From positions 743,882 to 807,881 of the forward strand of contig PTEX01000032.1 of the NCBI GenBank assembly GCA_003342815.1: a stretch of DNA of 64,000 nt, given 5' to 3'. This DNA comes from Eudromia elegans. Taxonomy: Eukaryota > Chordata > Aves > Tinamiformes > Tinamidae. Of the stretch, positions 24,351-36,962 are shown piece after piece. The position numbers and the translations under genes are program-made. The stretch's first letter is position 1. Every line of letters starts with the position of its first letter. Under the pieces are notes generated by a model, which was not told the DNA's origin, did not search any database, and saw nothing but the letters and a program-made list of their open reading frames with translations.

Positions 24351-24782
24351 TCTATTTAAAGTCAGCCTGTAACAAAAGTTTAGAAAAAAATTTTTAAAAA
24401 AAGCTTAAAAAAGGTTAAAAGCTTAAAGTTAGCCTGTAGTATTTGCCCAACTAATTACTGAGATGCGATCAGTGCTCTAACCTTCCCTGTGATTTTCTTT
24501 CTTGCGTAGCGTACCATCATTTTTCCTTGTCTGACTGTAGTGTTTCAGTTGAATCATGGGGTGACCAACCTTGGGCGGCCTGGAGTACAGAACTTGCTTC
24601 AGGTGCCACAGTTAGAAGCTTAAACGTGGCTGCGTCGAGTCCTCTGGGTCCTGCTCAGTGCTTCACTCCTTGTAAGCTCAGACGTGGGGGTACCATGTAA
24701 TGGTAAATGAGACTAATACAAAAACGGGCATGAAGTGTGGAACCTTGAAATGCCAGGAAGGAAGGAACGTGATGAGGTGGGG

Positions 24783-24833
24783 TTTTTTTCCCCGTCTATT
24801 GTCTTTTTTTCCCCATCTATTGTCTTTTTTTTC
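24783..24833. repeat. 21-bp tandem duplication
   Basis: A unit of T7, CCCC and (G/A)TCTATTGTC occurs at 24783-24803 and 24804-24824 with one mismatch. A third partial copy (T8C) follows to 24833. Confidence 0.9.
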
Positions 24834-27121
24834 AAGTATCTGTTACGGCCTCTCATTAGGGAGAAATAGTTGGGCCCCTCAGAGATGCTCCACTGGATGT
24901 TGCAGCCTGTCCTAAGACTCTGTTCAAAAAGCAATCTAAACTAATGTAAACTATTTGATCAGGTGTTTACCAGTAAACTTCAGATATCTTCTGATACTAG
25001 ACACCTGCCTTCTTGCAAACGTGGTATGGTATTTATGTAATAATCTTGGAAATGAGGTGAATGGTTACAAAAAGCTTTTTTTTCCCCCCTTTGACATCCA
25101 TATTGGAGGAGAAAATTATGCTAAATCCCCTTTAGCTTAAAGCTAATTAGAGTTAATAATGAAGGCTTTGTTCTTGTATGCTGGTTCGCGTAGGACTGCG
25201 CTAATTACAGCAGCGCAGAGGCATCTGTCTGGGCCAGGGTCGGGTTGTGCATCAAGCCAGGTCCATCCCCATGCACAGACCCTCCTCTTGGTTCCATCTT
25301 ACAGGCGTGTCGGACCTGGGACCCATGGGCAACACCAGCATGCTTAGTGTATCTGAAATCATTACCTGCATTTGTTATGTATTTGTTTTCATATAGGTGC
25401 TAAGCTTGGGAAAAAGTTGACAGGTATCAGGACAAGAGGTTAAAACGGTCGGGCGCTGCGTTGTCTTGTGCTTCTGCTCACTTTATTCAGTTGCGATGGA
25501 TGTGCCTGAAGGAAAATAAGCCCCTAAAGCTTCTTGTGGGCATGGGTGAGGAAAAGAACAGACGCGGTGCAGTTGGGAGGACCCGTGTGCATCACACATG
25601 CGTGACCGTAATGGACTGCGGGGCTCTGATCTCTGAGCGCGAGTTCAGTGTTTGCGAAGGACCGTAATGGATCCGAGAGCCCTGCGCCCAGATAGCCCTT
25701 TTACTCAGTCAATGGGAATGAAAGGGGAAACGAAACTGCTGCTTTTTGCGAGTACTTCTAAAGCTGAAAGCCTTGAAGGTCAGCCCCACTGGAGTGACAT
25801 TTTAGCCGAGGGGAGCAGAGGAGAGATCATTCTGTGAGCGAAGCAGAGATAGTCATGACCTTAATAGAGCTGTAAAAGCAGAGCAAGGCACGGTGGAAGT
25901 GGCTTGCCAAGTGCAAGGAAGGTTTTGTATTAAATTTGGAACAAAACAAGCAATCAAGAAAAAAAACCCTAAACGCTCGTCATTTCTTTTTGACAAAAGG
26001 AAAATCACAATATTCAAATTGGCTTATTTTTTTTTTTTCAAAAATAGCTCCTGTTTGGTAATCATCATTAAAATGGACTTTAACTTCAGTTGTTCTGCTA
26101 AACGAACAAAATTATATCGTACCCCTGAGGACCTTAACATGCAATGCTAGGTATTATTGTGTTCTTTTCTGATTATTTTCTTCACAGAGATAATTCAGTC
26201 ATTTGTAAAGAACCTGCTGTGAATCTGTAAATTTGGGGTGAGAGGTTGAGGGGCTTTGACCGTATTAGAGTTTGCCTAAATTAGCAGATGTGTTGCAGGA
26301 ACTGTGGAGCAGTTGATGGTTTTGGAAATATGGAAACACAGAAGAGAAATTGCCTCTCTGTGAGACTTACCCATGTTTAGAAACACCTTGGTCCCGTGGG
26401 CACAGGTGGAATCTCCCTCAATGCCTTCTGTTTTACTGTGCTAAAATTTGTTGAGTTTGTCTTGCTTTGTCCCACCATTTTTTTCCTTGCAGCTGAAATA
26501 TGAGCCCTCCAGACATGAATTAACAGCTTTAAAACATAAAAGATGATTTGTCAGGCTTAGAAAGAAAGAAATTCTGAGTGCTGCTTGTATTTTGAGTCTT
26601 CTATGCTCATGTCTGGATATTAAGACCAAGGTCCAGGGCACATCCTTTCTCTCTGTGTGGGTGAAACATGGATTATCATGTAAGAACTAACATTTATCCC
26701 TGATACAGACCAAGGTGCAGCTCTCCTAACATTGGTACAGGAAACACAATAACTTTGCAGGCTGACCAGGCTCTGCAGTTCCTTAATCCGCCCGCCTGGT
26801 TCCTGCAGCCCTGCTGCTTGCTCAGGGCTCTGCTCCAGAAGCCTCCGTGTTGGGGAGCAGAGCACTGAGCTGTGGTCCTTCCCTGTGGGAATGTGGCAGT
26901 CCTGCAGAACAAGCAAAACCGGCCTCACCTCTGCTGGAAGACGTGACAAATTGTCTCCAGGATAGCAGCTGCTTCTTGAGTGGCTTTCTAAATTGCTAGT
27001 GGCCATCCTTCTTGCATTGTAATTGCTCCTTGGAGAAGCCTATTGATTTGCAGAGCTCGCTATTTTAAAACTAAGCAAAACCCACTATTTTAATAAGGCA
27101 GTATGGAGTCCCATGTTGCTG

Positions 27122-27161
27122 AGTAGAGCTTAATGCTCAGAAGTAGAACTTAATGCTTTGC
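27122..27161. repeat. 20-bp tandem duplication
   Basis: AGTAGAGCTTAATGCT at 27122 is repeated as AGTAGAACTTAATGCT at 27142, with diverged ends. Two copies are present. Confidence 0.8.
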
Positions 27162-29514
27162 CTCTGCACAAAGACGGGAGGCTGCCTGTCCAGGCATAGA
27201 GCAGAGCTGGGGAAGACTCGGATGGTTGGAGAGTCATCTGGGACATGTGAAGACTCCTGGGCAGTGGCTGGTGGAGGAGTGGGAACAGGTTGGATGTGAG
27301 AGGGAGCTGGGAGGGTTCCTGATCCGTGTGCTGCGAGTCCTGATGGATGCAGCCTGCTGTGGGGTCCAGGCTGGCCACTGAACATGCCCTAGAAAGTCCC
27401 CACAGCCTTAGAAGGTTCTTGCTTGTGATTCCTTCCCTGTTTAAGGAAAAAAGCACCCCTGTTAGTACCTTCTGATGATCAGGGCATTTGAGTGTGAAAA
27501 ACAGACTGTAAGCAGGATACTCGTAACTCATTCTGTTCTCAGTAGTTGTTTAACATTTGCTCCTTGCAGCCGGTCAGTGGGACAGGCTGGTGCCTGGGTG
27601 TTTTTGCAGCCTGCCGGGCATCCCTGGCGCTTCATGGGCTGCTGTGTTTTAAAAGCAGCTTCTTTATGTGCGTTCTGGAGAGCAGCAGATCTGTTGCCTG
27701 CTGCCCTTGTGTTACTTCACTGTGGGCTGCTGAGACAGTTTGGTTCAGGGCTACACACAAAAGCCTTTTTTTCCCATATTCTGCCCTGGATGCAACTTTA
27801 CATTGTCTAATAGTAAAGCAAGGACAGCACACAGGAGTTTTATATGCTAAGAAGCAGAAAAATCGATTGTAATCCTGAGAGTAGAGGGCCGTTGAGATAG
27901 AAGGTCACAGCAGATTAGCAGTTGCTCTGCAGCACTGAAAGCTGGCAAGGAATTCCTGGGAAAAGCTGAGGAACAAGCCCAAGTGCTTTGGTATATTGTC
28001 CGGGGAGAGATCCCTCACAAGCACAGCTGGACTGTGCAGGGCTTGGCTTTCAGGGGAAAGAGGAATTTGTTTTGCACAATGTTTACTAATTGCCTCTCAA
28101 ACAAGGAGAAGATGGGGATTTGCAATTAAAAGAAAAAAAAAGGTCCTGCTGTTGTGCTGATTGAGGCACATTATATTCAGGCTTTGCACATGCATCTCCT
28201 CGTTCCCATAAGCAGCCCCGTGGCAGTCGCGCTGCGTGCAATGGGTTTGTAGGTGTACTGGTGCAGCGGAGGGTGTCGTGTGCTCAGCCTGCCTCGGAGA
28301 TGGAGAAAATGCCCAGGAAGCTGAGCCTGCTGCTCAAGCTGCCTTCCCAGGCATCCCTGTGTCCAGAAAGGAAGAGGCAGCCCTGGAAAAGGCAGGTCTG
28401 CGGGCAGGCTAAGGCTGCTTCTCATCCCTGCTACGTTCTGCGTGCTTACACTGTTATCTGTAGTATGGGCTATGTAGAGGCCATGTGTATATGTAGGAAC
28501 TGCTACAAGTATTATGAAGAGGGGATCCCACTGTGAATATTTACATTAAAAAAAAAAACAAAAACATAGAGCTTGACATAGTAAATAGAGAATGGGCCAT
28601 GTTGATACCTCTGCAGAGAATAAGTGTTAATCTTGTTGAATTGGTAGGAAAAAATGAAATAAATAGCTGATCTCAGTAACTGGCAGCTAATGGCTTACTG
28701 TGATAAAGACTCCTGTAAATCTAAAAATGTGAAAAAAAGAAAAGAGAAAAGCCGAGTTTGAATGTAAAGTGATTGCTGTGAAAATTAATATTCACTAAGA
28801 TGGGGACTGGCTAATCTTCATTTGATGCATGTGCAGACCTGCTGTTTTAACTCCATGGCAGACCGAATGGGCTCATCAGGTAGGAAACCACCCCCCCATT
28901 TTCCTCTGTTTTGCCCCATGACGTTGATTCTCTGCACTGCACAACTGGTAGGAAACGGCATCGGGGGTCTAAGCTCTGCTGGTGGGGTGGGGGGCTTGAA
29001 CTGGGATGGACAAAGAGACCTTTTTTCTGATAGACTCTTTCCTCTTCATAAGGAGACAGTGCTGATTAGTGAGCTTTGTCACAGGATGTCTGCTTTTAGG
29101 GCTTTTGAGGGAGTTTAGGTATCTTAATAGGTGCTTTGAAAAGAGCCAGAAACTCAACTGCTCACTGTCTAGCCCTACAACCTTGCAAAGGGAGGCCCTT
29201 GGGGAAAGTCAAAAAACTTAAAGGGAAATTACAGGCCTACCTAGCTTTAGAAGTATTAAACAGCTTTCTTCTTCATTATCAAAGAGTGATAATCAATGTT
29301 GCTGTTTGTGACAGAAGTAGCTATAAAATAGTTCCTTTCTCTCCTATCCTTTTTTTTCCTTATGTATTTCATTAAGGTTTGTTTTGCCTGTGTATGCTGC
29401 AGTGTTAGAGTTGATGGAGACATTATTTCATGAAATAACCATTTGGAAAACATGTAAACTTCTATTCTCATACAGAAAACTGCTTTTTTAATACCTAAGG
29501 TGGTATTTTCTTTT

Positions 29515-29590
29515 TCAAAGAGCTTACACAAATAAGATAATATATTGGTAAAATAAGGAAACTGAGAGGCAAGAGAAGTCTTGAAAGACA
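29515..29590 (-). repeat. Possible MIR/CORE-SINE remnant
   Basis: Read on the minus strand, the segment aligns by eye with the 3' half of MIR-type SINEs. CAAAGAGCTTACACA resembles the conserved CAAAGCRCTTTACA block, and AAGGAAACTGAGAGGCAAGAG resembles the GAGGAAACTGAGGCACAGAG block at about the right spacing. The divergence is high, as expected for an element older than the bird-mammal split. Confidence 0.4.
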
Positions 29591-29599
29591 GGAAATTAA

Positions 29600-32500
29600 C
29601 TCCCACAAACAAAAAATTGAGACTGATTTTTTTTTGTGTGTCAAGTAGAAAATGTTTTTAGAGATACTGACTATGTCAGGTTAAAAGGACAGAACTCAGT
29701 TACTCAATTTTCTGACTTAATTTTCTAACAGCATAATATGCTGAAAAATGTTTTGAATCTGTCTTTAAGAGCCATGTGGGTGTCTAACTTCCACTGATTG
29801 CCCAAGGAGTCTATTTCTCAATGGAATCAGTGGGGATTAGGCACCTCGCTAGCTTAACAAGCCTGGCTTTGAAGTCCTCTCTCCTCCACGGTGTGCCGGC
29901 TCTGCGCTGGGTTTTCCAGGCTCCCCAGCTTCCCAGGGAAGACGTGGTGTCCCCCGGGACAGGGCTGGAGCTGGAGCAAGGCTCCTTTGTTTCACATGGT
30001 TGTTTTGGTGCTTTGTTTTCATTTCTAAGGAATTGAAATTAAGGCTGGTGGCTCCAGTCATGTCAGTGGCAAAATGACACTGTCCCAGAGATTTTTTGGA
30101 AGTGCATCCGTGCAGTGGGGCATTTTAGATGACTATCCTAGGCTTGACCTTTGATGCAATAGTGGGTGTCTAGTCATGTATTGTATGGGCTCTGTGTTGT
30201 AATTAAGACACATCTTGATAGCTGGTTTTAATTAAAGACCAAGGAATTTGGTTTATTTTTTTTTTTCTGAGGGAAATGGGTTCTGCTGTTAGGAAGTGAC
30301 TGTTTGCATGAAGCTAATTATAAAATGATGACTAAAATGTTTCAGCTGGAGCCTGTGCTTCAGCACTGGGAACACCGTTGGTTTTTAGTGTATCAAATGC
30401 TTCCACTACGGAGAGATCAGCAGAGGCACAAGATGATCTGTGTGATATACAGAGCTTTGCTCTTTCCTTTTTTATGGATACTAGGGAGACTGTCTGACTC
30501 GGAAGTGCTGTTGCAATCAAGTGAAGAGCGAGGACATTCACACGGGGAACATCTGTGTGCTGAGCAGTGTGCTCTGCTTCAGCATATGATGGGGAAAAAG
30601 CTTCTTTTTGGTCTTGGTCAAATGTCACGTTACCACACTGGGTATATCCTTAACAACCTAACACTTCCGTGCCCTCTTTAGAACAACTAGCGCTGTCTGT
30701 GACAACCACTATGCCAAAATGTGTGCAGCCCATGGATTCATTAAAAACCAAGTGTTCTCTTAAGTAGGTTTAAACTGAATGCAGCAGATGTATCGTTTGG
30801 CGTTTTCTTCTGCCCCATAAGTTTGCTCAATGAGGATGATCAAAGGTAAGCACAGAACGTAGCCTTTAGCTAGGAGGGATACAACAGACTCGGCTCGTCA
30901 AGTTTATCACAGTTTTACTGTCTCAGATCGAAGGAGGAACAAGATGAGCCCTTCTGTACTCCTCATAGGGACAGGTTTATTTTGCTTAGATGACCTTTCA
31001 GTTTTCCCCACCGTTGAAAGGCACAGTGAGATTTCTCTACTAAGAGAGGGGGGTTTGGCAGAGGTTGACCCCAGTAAAAGTCTACTTTTAATTTCCTGTT
31101 TCTTTTACAAAAACACAAAGTTTAGGATGGTGCTGTGGCTTTCAGTGCAGTTGGCAAGATTCCAGTTTGCTGGACAGGGCAGTGTCTGGTTTTGCTTGAA
31201 TAATAACTCCCGAGGATCCTCGCCTGTAAAACTTGGGGGAAATGGGAATTTAAAGCAACAGTAAAAGTAGCGATTGCTGTAAAATATTCCTATACGTAGC
31301 CACGTGTATTTCCATAAACACACCTTGCATACACGTTTTCAGAGTCATGGGGTAAATGACAATCTGCAGCCGTACTCATTTCAAATGGCCCTGCCTCGTG
31401 TCAGTCTCTAATCCCCAGAATTTTAGCCACGCAGCAGGTCAGTTTTGTTATTATTTACCCCCATTTGTCTTCCTTTACTTGAGTGTAACAGCAGACAGAG
31501 AGGTCACCTGGGTCTCACCCTGTAAACTAGAAATAAAAATTGCTTACATCCACTGGCCTGACGCGGAGGAGAGGAAAGCAGCAGCCCTGAAATTGCTGCG
31601 ATTGGCTTCACCTCGGGCTGCTGGAGGAGGCGGCCGGGGCAGCTCGGCTTTGCCTCGGCTGAGGGCTGCTGTTGAGGGCAGCCCGCTCCACCCTAGTGAA
31701 ACAGGGATCCCCAAAGATGCATCAGTCAATCTGGTTTTTCATTAGGACCTTCACAGGAGAAAAGAGGGTTCAGGAATAGCGGGCGTCGCAGCAGTCTGAT
31801 TGCTGCTGCGCTTCTGCGATTTATCTTCTCGGTGCCGGTAGTGTAATGTCAAGTAATCAAAATGTTAAGTTTGCAGGGGGAAAAAAAATCTCTGCAGCCC
31901 TTCTGTGCATCCTGACCAGGCACAGGATACTGGGCGGACCTGCTGCAGCCTATGGGTGTGAAGTTTTAACCACTGCTGTGCTCACAACCAAGCAGCCTTT
32001 TTGTTCCCAAACCAAGCATTTTGTATAACTGTTTCTATTATTGACGTTGTTTTGTCTGTGTCTGTATCTCATATGACTCCAGGTAGTTTTGTTTGCTCTG
32101 GTAGATTAACTAGTGTGGATTTTTGTGTGGCAATTCTTCATCTGTTTTGACACGTGTATCTGACATTCCTATCAATTTTTACCAAGCCCAGAGTTGGAGA
32201 GTCTCAATCACAGTATTTGCTGTGGAGCTGCCTGTGTGAGCCCCTTCACGTGAGTCCTCTTTCCTCCTGGCTTCAGGACAGGAAAGTTTGGTTTTCCTTG
32301 CACTCTTGTTGACCAAATTTATTAAAGTCTTGGGGTTAGTCAGTCCATCATTAATTTTTTTTATTACGTTAAAGCACAAACACCCAGACTGAGGTCAAGG
32401 TGCCGCTGGACATGCAGGGAGAAGCTCTGCTGCAGCGCTTCCATGGCAAGGAGAGAAGGGAGGGTCCATCCCATTAGGAAGATGGCAGTGGAGCTGGCAG

Positions 32501-33580
32501 GGGAATGCAGCTCTCCTGCCTTTCACACTACGTTGTCACTTCTGTCCTTCGCTCGCTTCTTCTGATTTCACTCGGCCCCCAGGCATCATTCTGGTTGTGG
32601 TAATGATTTTTTTACACAGTTGTAAAAAATTATTCTCTGCTGTAAACTTTTTGGCCTAGGTGACTTTTCCTGCCACTGTTTCTGCTGGGCCTGGCTGGAT
32701 GTACCTGTGGGGAGTTGTTAGGTGCAGCAGCTGGGCCCAATTTCCCAGTAGGGGTACGTTTCCCCTCTTGTTTTTATTTTTAGTCCACTCAGTTTATCTT
32801 CTGTCCAGTCCCTGTGGGACAGCCAAGGTGTTCGGTTTTCCACATTGGCAATGGAAGGAGTTGGTCCTGCTGAGGTTTGTTCTGTCTGTCAAATAAAGAT
32901 AACAACTTCCTAAGGTGGAATGCAGGCACGTTGTGCAGATAACAGGATATTCTCCCCTAGGTCTCATTCTGGGATTATGGTCGATTCCTATGGGAAGATG
33001 ATTCTAAAAGTCCAGGGGGCTCACGGAGAGCTCCCCACTGACAGACTCTCTACTAGGTCCAGGCAGTTAATGGCTGCAGTGCTTCTTGATGAAGCTGGAC
33101 ACTCACTTTACCTCTTTAATTTGCTTCCCACAATTGTTGCATCCTGCAGAACTCCATCTTCAGTGCTGTGCTGCAGGGAGTAATCAGAGTAATGAGCCTA
33201 TGGTCTGCCTTGGGCTTCTGTGGCACACAGAAGGGTTTTGTCCCGTTAGCATCATTAACGTTGCTGCCCTGCCATTGAGAAGGTATCTGTCTACCTCCAT
33301 GGATAGGCTGCATTTCAGAAAGGAAGGGAGGAAGGAGATTTTCTCACCCTCATCCAGCTTGAGTGAGCTGCTTGTTCATGTCTCCATCGCCTGTTTCCTT
33401 CATCCTTTCCTCTAGAGGCATCCCCAGACCTGTTTCATTTCTGCCTTTCTCGGTTGTTTTCCCTCTTGAGAGGGCACGGGAAGAACAATAGCAATGTTGG
33501 AGAAGTAAAGAGCAAAGCTGGGAGCAGAGGCTGGGGAAATAGGAGAGGTTCCCAAAGAGGCGTAGTGGGATGCAGCGTGC
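29600..33580. other. Non-coding stretch
   Basis: No gene or clear transposon is seen. A short CpG-richer patch of about nine CpGs lies at 31560-31690. Poly-T runs (for example 30254-30265) are present. An AATAAA at 32892 has no supporting acceptor or exon structure. Confidence 0.5.
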
Positions 33581-33589
33581 TCAGAATTC

Positions 33590-33975
33590 AAGTTTTCTGC
33601 TGGCTCCTGTCTTGAAAATGTCTTAAATAATTTAAACCTGTAGTGTTTGCCGCAGCTTTAATCTGTTTCAAGTGCTTCGATTTGAACAAATCATGTGAGT
33701 TTGCATGTGAGGAGTCTTTATCTCTTTTGTTCTAACTTATTATTTGGAGAGTCCTAATGAGCCTTGATTGTGCTTAAGGCTAATAGCTATCCAGGCGGTT
33801 CAGAGTTGTGGGGAACAATTATTTGTGAGTGCATTATTGCTTTATCTTCATTACTGCCAAAATCTGAAGGGTGCTGTTACTGTAAGCTGGCTATAATAGG
33901 TTGTATCTGATTTTCTTTTAATTAGTGAAATGTTACCTCCTGAAATATTGGTTAATGTCAATTAGGAATGCATTG
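33590..33975. promoter_or_regulatory. Candidate conserved non-coding element
   Basis: This is a unique, AT-rich stretch with balanced complexity and many short transcription-factor-type cores, among them AATAATTTAAA, TTGATTGTG, AACAATTATTTG, GCATTATTGC, TTTAATTAGTG and GTCAATTAGG. It lacks open frames. It resembles a vertebrate developmental enhancer in texture. No alignment was possible. Confidence 0.35.
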
Positions 33976-33997
33976 TAAGATAGGTCTGATGCGGGAT

Positions 33998-34459
33998 TGT
34001 TGGGAGTCCTGTCTGCCTGAATCAAATGAGGAGAAAAAATGGTAAAGCAAATTTATTCTTGATGATTTTGTCTTCCTCCACACCTTAAATAGTACGTACC
34101 CAGGGCAATGCATGTGCCTTGGTTGCTGATGAAGTTTGTTCCAGGGTACCTGTCCTTTAACCCTAAATAATTCCTGTGCACAAGAGTACAAGCCTTGAGC
34201 CTGAGTGTCCTGCTGCACAGGGTGATGGGGAGCGCTGGATTCTGCGTCGATCCCGACGGCGGCCACCAAAACTCCCAGGCGAGGAAGCAAGAAGCCATCG
34301 TGGGGCTGGTTCCTGGGGCTGAAAGAAAAATATCTGATAGTTGCCATTTGTTTGTGCTGGATGAACTCGTGGGTCAGTAAGCAGGAGGTGGAGAACAGGG
34401 CTCCGGAGCCAAGAGCAGTAACTGCCACATCTTCAAGTCAGTCATCTAATGGTAGCACA
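33998..34459 (-). mobile_element. Probable solo LTR of an endogenous retrovirus
   Basis: On the minus strand a 462-bp unit starts TGTGCTACC and ends CCCAACA, giving TG...CA termini. It has a TATTTAAG TATA-like element near 34086-34093 and an AATAAA at 34052-34057, about 55 bp from its 3' end, matching U3-R-U5 order. The flanks show a short possible target-site duplication: GGGAT at 33993-33997 and CGGAT at 34460-34464 (4 of 5). No internal retroviral genes lie on either side, so it would be a recombined solo LTR. The 156-codon minus-strand frame inside it is not a viral gene I recognise. Family assignment needs a library search. Confidence 0.45.
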
Positions 34460-34499
34460 CGGATCTGCTTCTGCACCAGGACGTCCCGTAACGCATGCG

Positions 34500-34760
34500 G
34501 TGGGTTATATAATCACTAGTGCAGCTAGGTAAAGCGCCCGTAAATAAACTGGTGTGCTGCAGTCGTTATTCTTGCATGCAGTTTGGAAGTCAAACTATGT
34601 TTCTGTAGTAATTTCCTCTATGCCGCTTTTATTGCTGGCTGTCAGTAACTAGTTCATTAAGAGCTAATATTAAATTGGCTAATGTATTCAAGGAAAAGGC
34701 CCCTGGGCCACTGATTAAAAAGCAAGGTAGAGAGGGCCAAGGCATTTAACTGGAAGCATG
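34500..34760. promoter_or_regulatory. Candidate conserved non-coding element
   Basis: An AT-rich unique block follows the LTR and contains TATATAATCACTAG, GTAAATAAAC (forkhead-like core), GGCTGTCAG, TTCATTAAGAGCTAATATTAAAT and CTGATTAAAAAGC-type motifs. It has the same texture as 33590-33975, so the LTR may have landed between two parts of one regulatory region. Conservation is untested. Confidence 0.3.
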
Positions 34761-36774
34761 AGAGCTGTTAATCCTTTTGTTTTCCTCCAGTCAACAAAAT
34801 GTTGTTCCAATGAAAGGGGGAGAAGGGCTGGGCTTTGTTTAGAACACAGAATGTTTGCTCAGGTTCCACAGCTCGTGGTGTTTCGGCTTCCGTGAGTGCA
34901 GGATAACGTGCATGGAAAGGGCAGCGTGATGCAGCAGAGGGGTTTGGAGCACTGTGCAGCACAAACACGGTTTGAAAATGAGTGCGTGGCAAGCAAGAGG
35001 CACCTGTGGCCGTGTGCTCCACTCTGGGAGGTTTCTGGTACCGACACGAGTGCCCAGAGAAGCATTTAGCACCAGTTCTTGCAGTGTTTTTGCAGATAGC
35101 CAGCAGCCAGAAATTACGGCCAGATGTTTCTGATTTCTTGATTCAGCAGCCCTTGGTGACCACAACTGATGTCCTTCTTGCACATTTTCCTAGAGAAGGA
35201 TCTAAAGCCCCTTCCCAAGGAGCTGGGGTTTGAAGGAGGGGTTCCTCGACCTCAGTGGTGTCCTGGTTAGATCCTGGTGTGAGGAAAGGCACCTCAGAGG
35301 CTGCGGTCGCCCTGTCCCGCGCTGGCTGCTGCGTGTTCCTCCCCTCGCCGCGTGCGGGGCCGTCTCGGGGAATCCAGGCAGTGTCGTCCAGTTAAGGCAG
35401 GAAAGCTCTTTTAGGTGGCCCTGCCATCTTCAATAAACATTTCAAAACTGTTTCCTCCTATGTGTTTTAAAGTCCTGGCTCTTGACACTCAGATATGATG
35501 GAATAAATGTAGATCGCCTTATCCTAAAAAGCAAGATAACATCAGCTCTATGAGGAGTATTGCAGTGAATATGTTCATTTTAATTATATAGATGAAAGAT
35601 CTGTTTAACCCTGATGAGGTGGTTCTTGCCTTGGCTTCAGACTTCCCTGGCTGTACTCCAGAGCAGGTAGAAGGTTGACTAATTTTAACATGAGAATAGA
35701 GAATATTGAGAATAGCTCCCCGTACCATTTATCTTTGCTTATAAGGGAAAATTACAGGCTGCAACCGATACTGCTCACACCTAGACTTTCCGTGGCTCTC
35801 TGATGCCGGATGCCAACCCTTTTCAGTACATTCCCATAGCAACGGGAAAGCAGGACCACAGATGTGAAGCGAAAAATCCACAGGCGATTTCCCGCTATCG
35901 GAGCCCAGGATCGACTTTCTCATCCTCTTTCTGCCCTCCTGGACTCCCCTGCGCCCCAGTGCCCTGCGCAGGGCTCACTCTGGGGAAGGGTTTCTCCCCG
36001 GTCACCTTGTGCTGGGTGCAGCATTGGTGCAGACGGCTCGGGTGCCTCCGTTGCTTCGTGGTGGAGGGTTCACATTGCCAGAGCAGCGCCCGCGCTCCGA
36101 AGCGTTTTGCTCTGCGTCCGTGGGCAGCTGATTCGTGCTTGATGCTGTTTCAGGCCCTTCTTGGCACTTGGGGCTGCTTTCCTACTAATGACGAGTCGAC
36201 CATAACGTTGTGTTGACATTCTGAGTGTTTGTAGGAAGATGTTAGCTGCAACAGTAGGCTCTGCTTCTGGAGGAAATTCCTGTAGTTGGAAATTTGTTTT
36301 TCCCCTGAATTAGACCACAAAGATCTTATTTAACAGTTTAGTATGAGACACATGTGTTTTGTCTTTGAGTTACCCAAGTCAGTAAAGCTGGAATGTTTTA
36401 TTGTATTGTGAATTAGGAGTTCATAAAGCTTGATGGTTTTTGGCCAAATGATGTAAGCGAAAATGAAGGTTTCTTAATGTTAGGAAAATTAGAGGATTTT
36501 CTCTTACAAAAGGCCAAGAAAAGAATTTCATTTAGTTAAATCAACCCGTTAACCCAAAGGTGCACGAGGATCTGTTTATCCATAACCGACCTGGCTCTTT
36601 TATTCTGCCTCCTCTCTCAGCCTTGCTGATGCCCAGCGCTCTGGTGCCCATGGACCTTATGCTATTTTGCAGTGTCCTGTTGGCATTGAACTTCTCCTTG
36701 CTCTTACTGAGGAGATAGCCTGAATAGGAGCCTTCAATTTACCTCTGCTGGACCTTTTATAATGTTCTTTTCTT
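34761..36774. other. Mixed non-coding stretch with small CpG-rich patches
   Basis: No gene is seen. CpG-dense patches lie at 35290-35372 (about 12 CpGs) and 36018-36142 (about 12 CpGs), both too short for island status. An AATAAA at 35432-35437 has a pyrimidine-rich context but no convincing exon before it. The segment 36200-36540 is AT-rich. Confidence 0.45.
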
Positions 36775-36962
36775 TGTTTTCGTGTCACCTCTTCTCTGGT
36801 TTTGCTTCTCTGATCTAAGCGCTCTCAGCACCTTCAATCCCTATTGATAGAGAGGGCTCTGCATGGCTTTAATCATTTTTATTGCCCATCTTTGAATCTT
36901 TTATAATTCTGCTACGCCCTTTGGAAGCCGAGTGACCCGAATTGAACAGGACACCTCGTCCT
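36775..36962 (-). mobile_element. Old CR1-like LINE remnant
   Basis: Read on the plus strand, TTTAATCATTTTTATTGCCC, followed by a TTTGAATCTTTTATAATTCTGC-like stretch and then GTGACCCGAATTGAACAGGACA, follows the order and spacing of the antisense of CR1/L3-type ORF2 coding sequence: the ...AATCATCTTTGTTGCCCT..., ...CTGGACTCTTTCCAAT... and ...GAGCCCAGAACTGNACACAG... blocks. No open frame survives. It is clearly more diverged than the 3841 copy, so it is an older insertion, and it has the same orientation. Confidence 0.6.

Larger units (their letters stand above)
23134..29514. other. Non-coding stretch
   Basis: No gene is recognised. It holds a group of short tandem duplications (24261-24833, listed separately), one at 27122-27161, a T12 run at 26027-26038 and A-rich runs near 28131 and 28548. 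A small CpG-richer patch lies near 25560-25690. Confidence 0.5.

Noticed and set aside
28981-29010. G-rich run as a G-quadruplex
   Set aside because: Only two closely spaced long G-tracts are present, and four usable tracts are not within normal loop distances.
33958-34428. 156-codon minus-strand frame
   Set aside because: It lies within the putative solo LTR, and I see no retroviral gene motifs in it.
35432-35437. AATAAA as a gene end (also at 32892)
   Set aside because: No acceptor, exon-like segment or strong downstream GT-rich element accompanies it. AATAAA is common by chance in AT-rich DNA.
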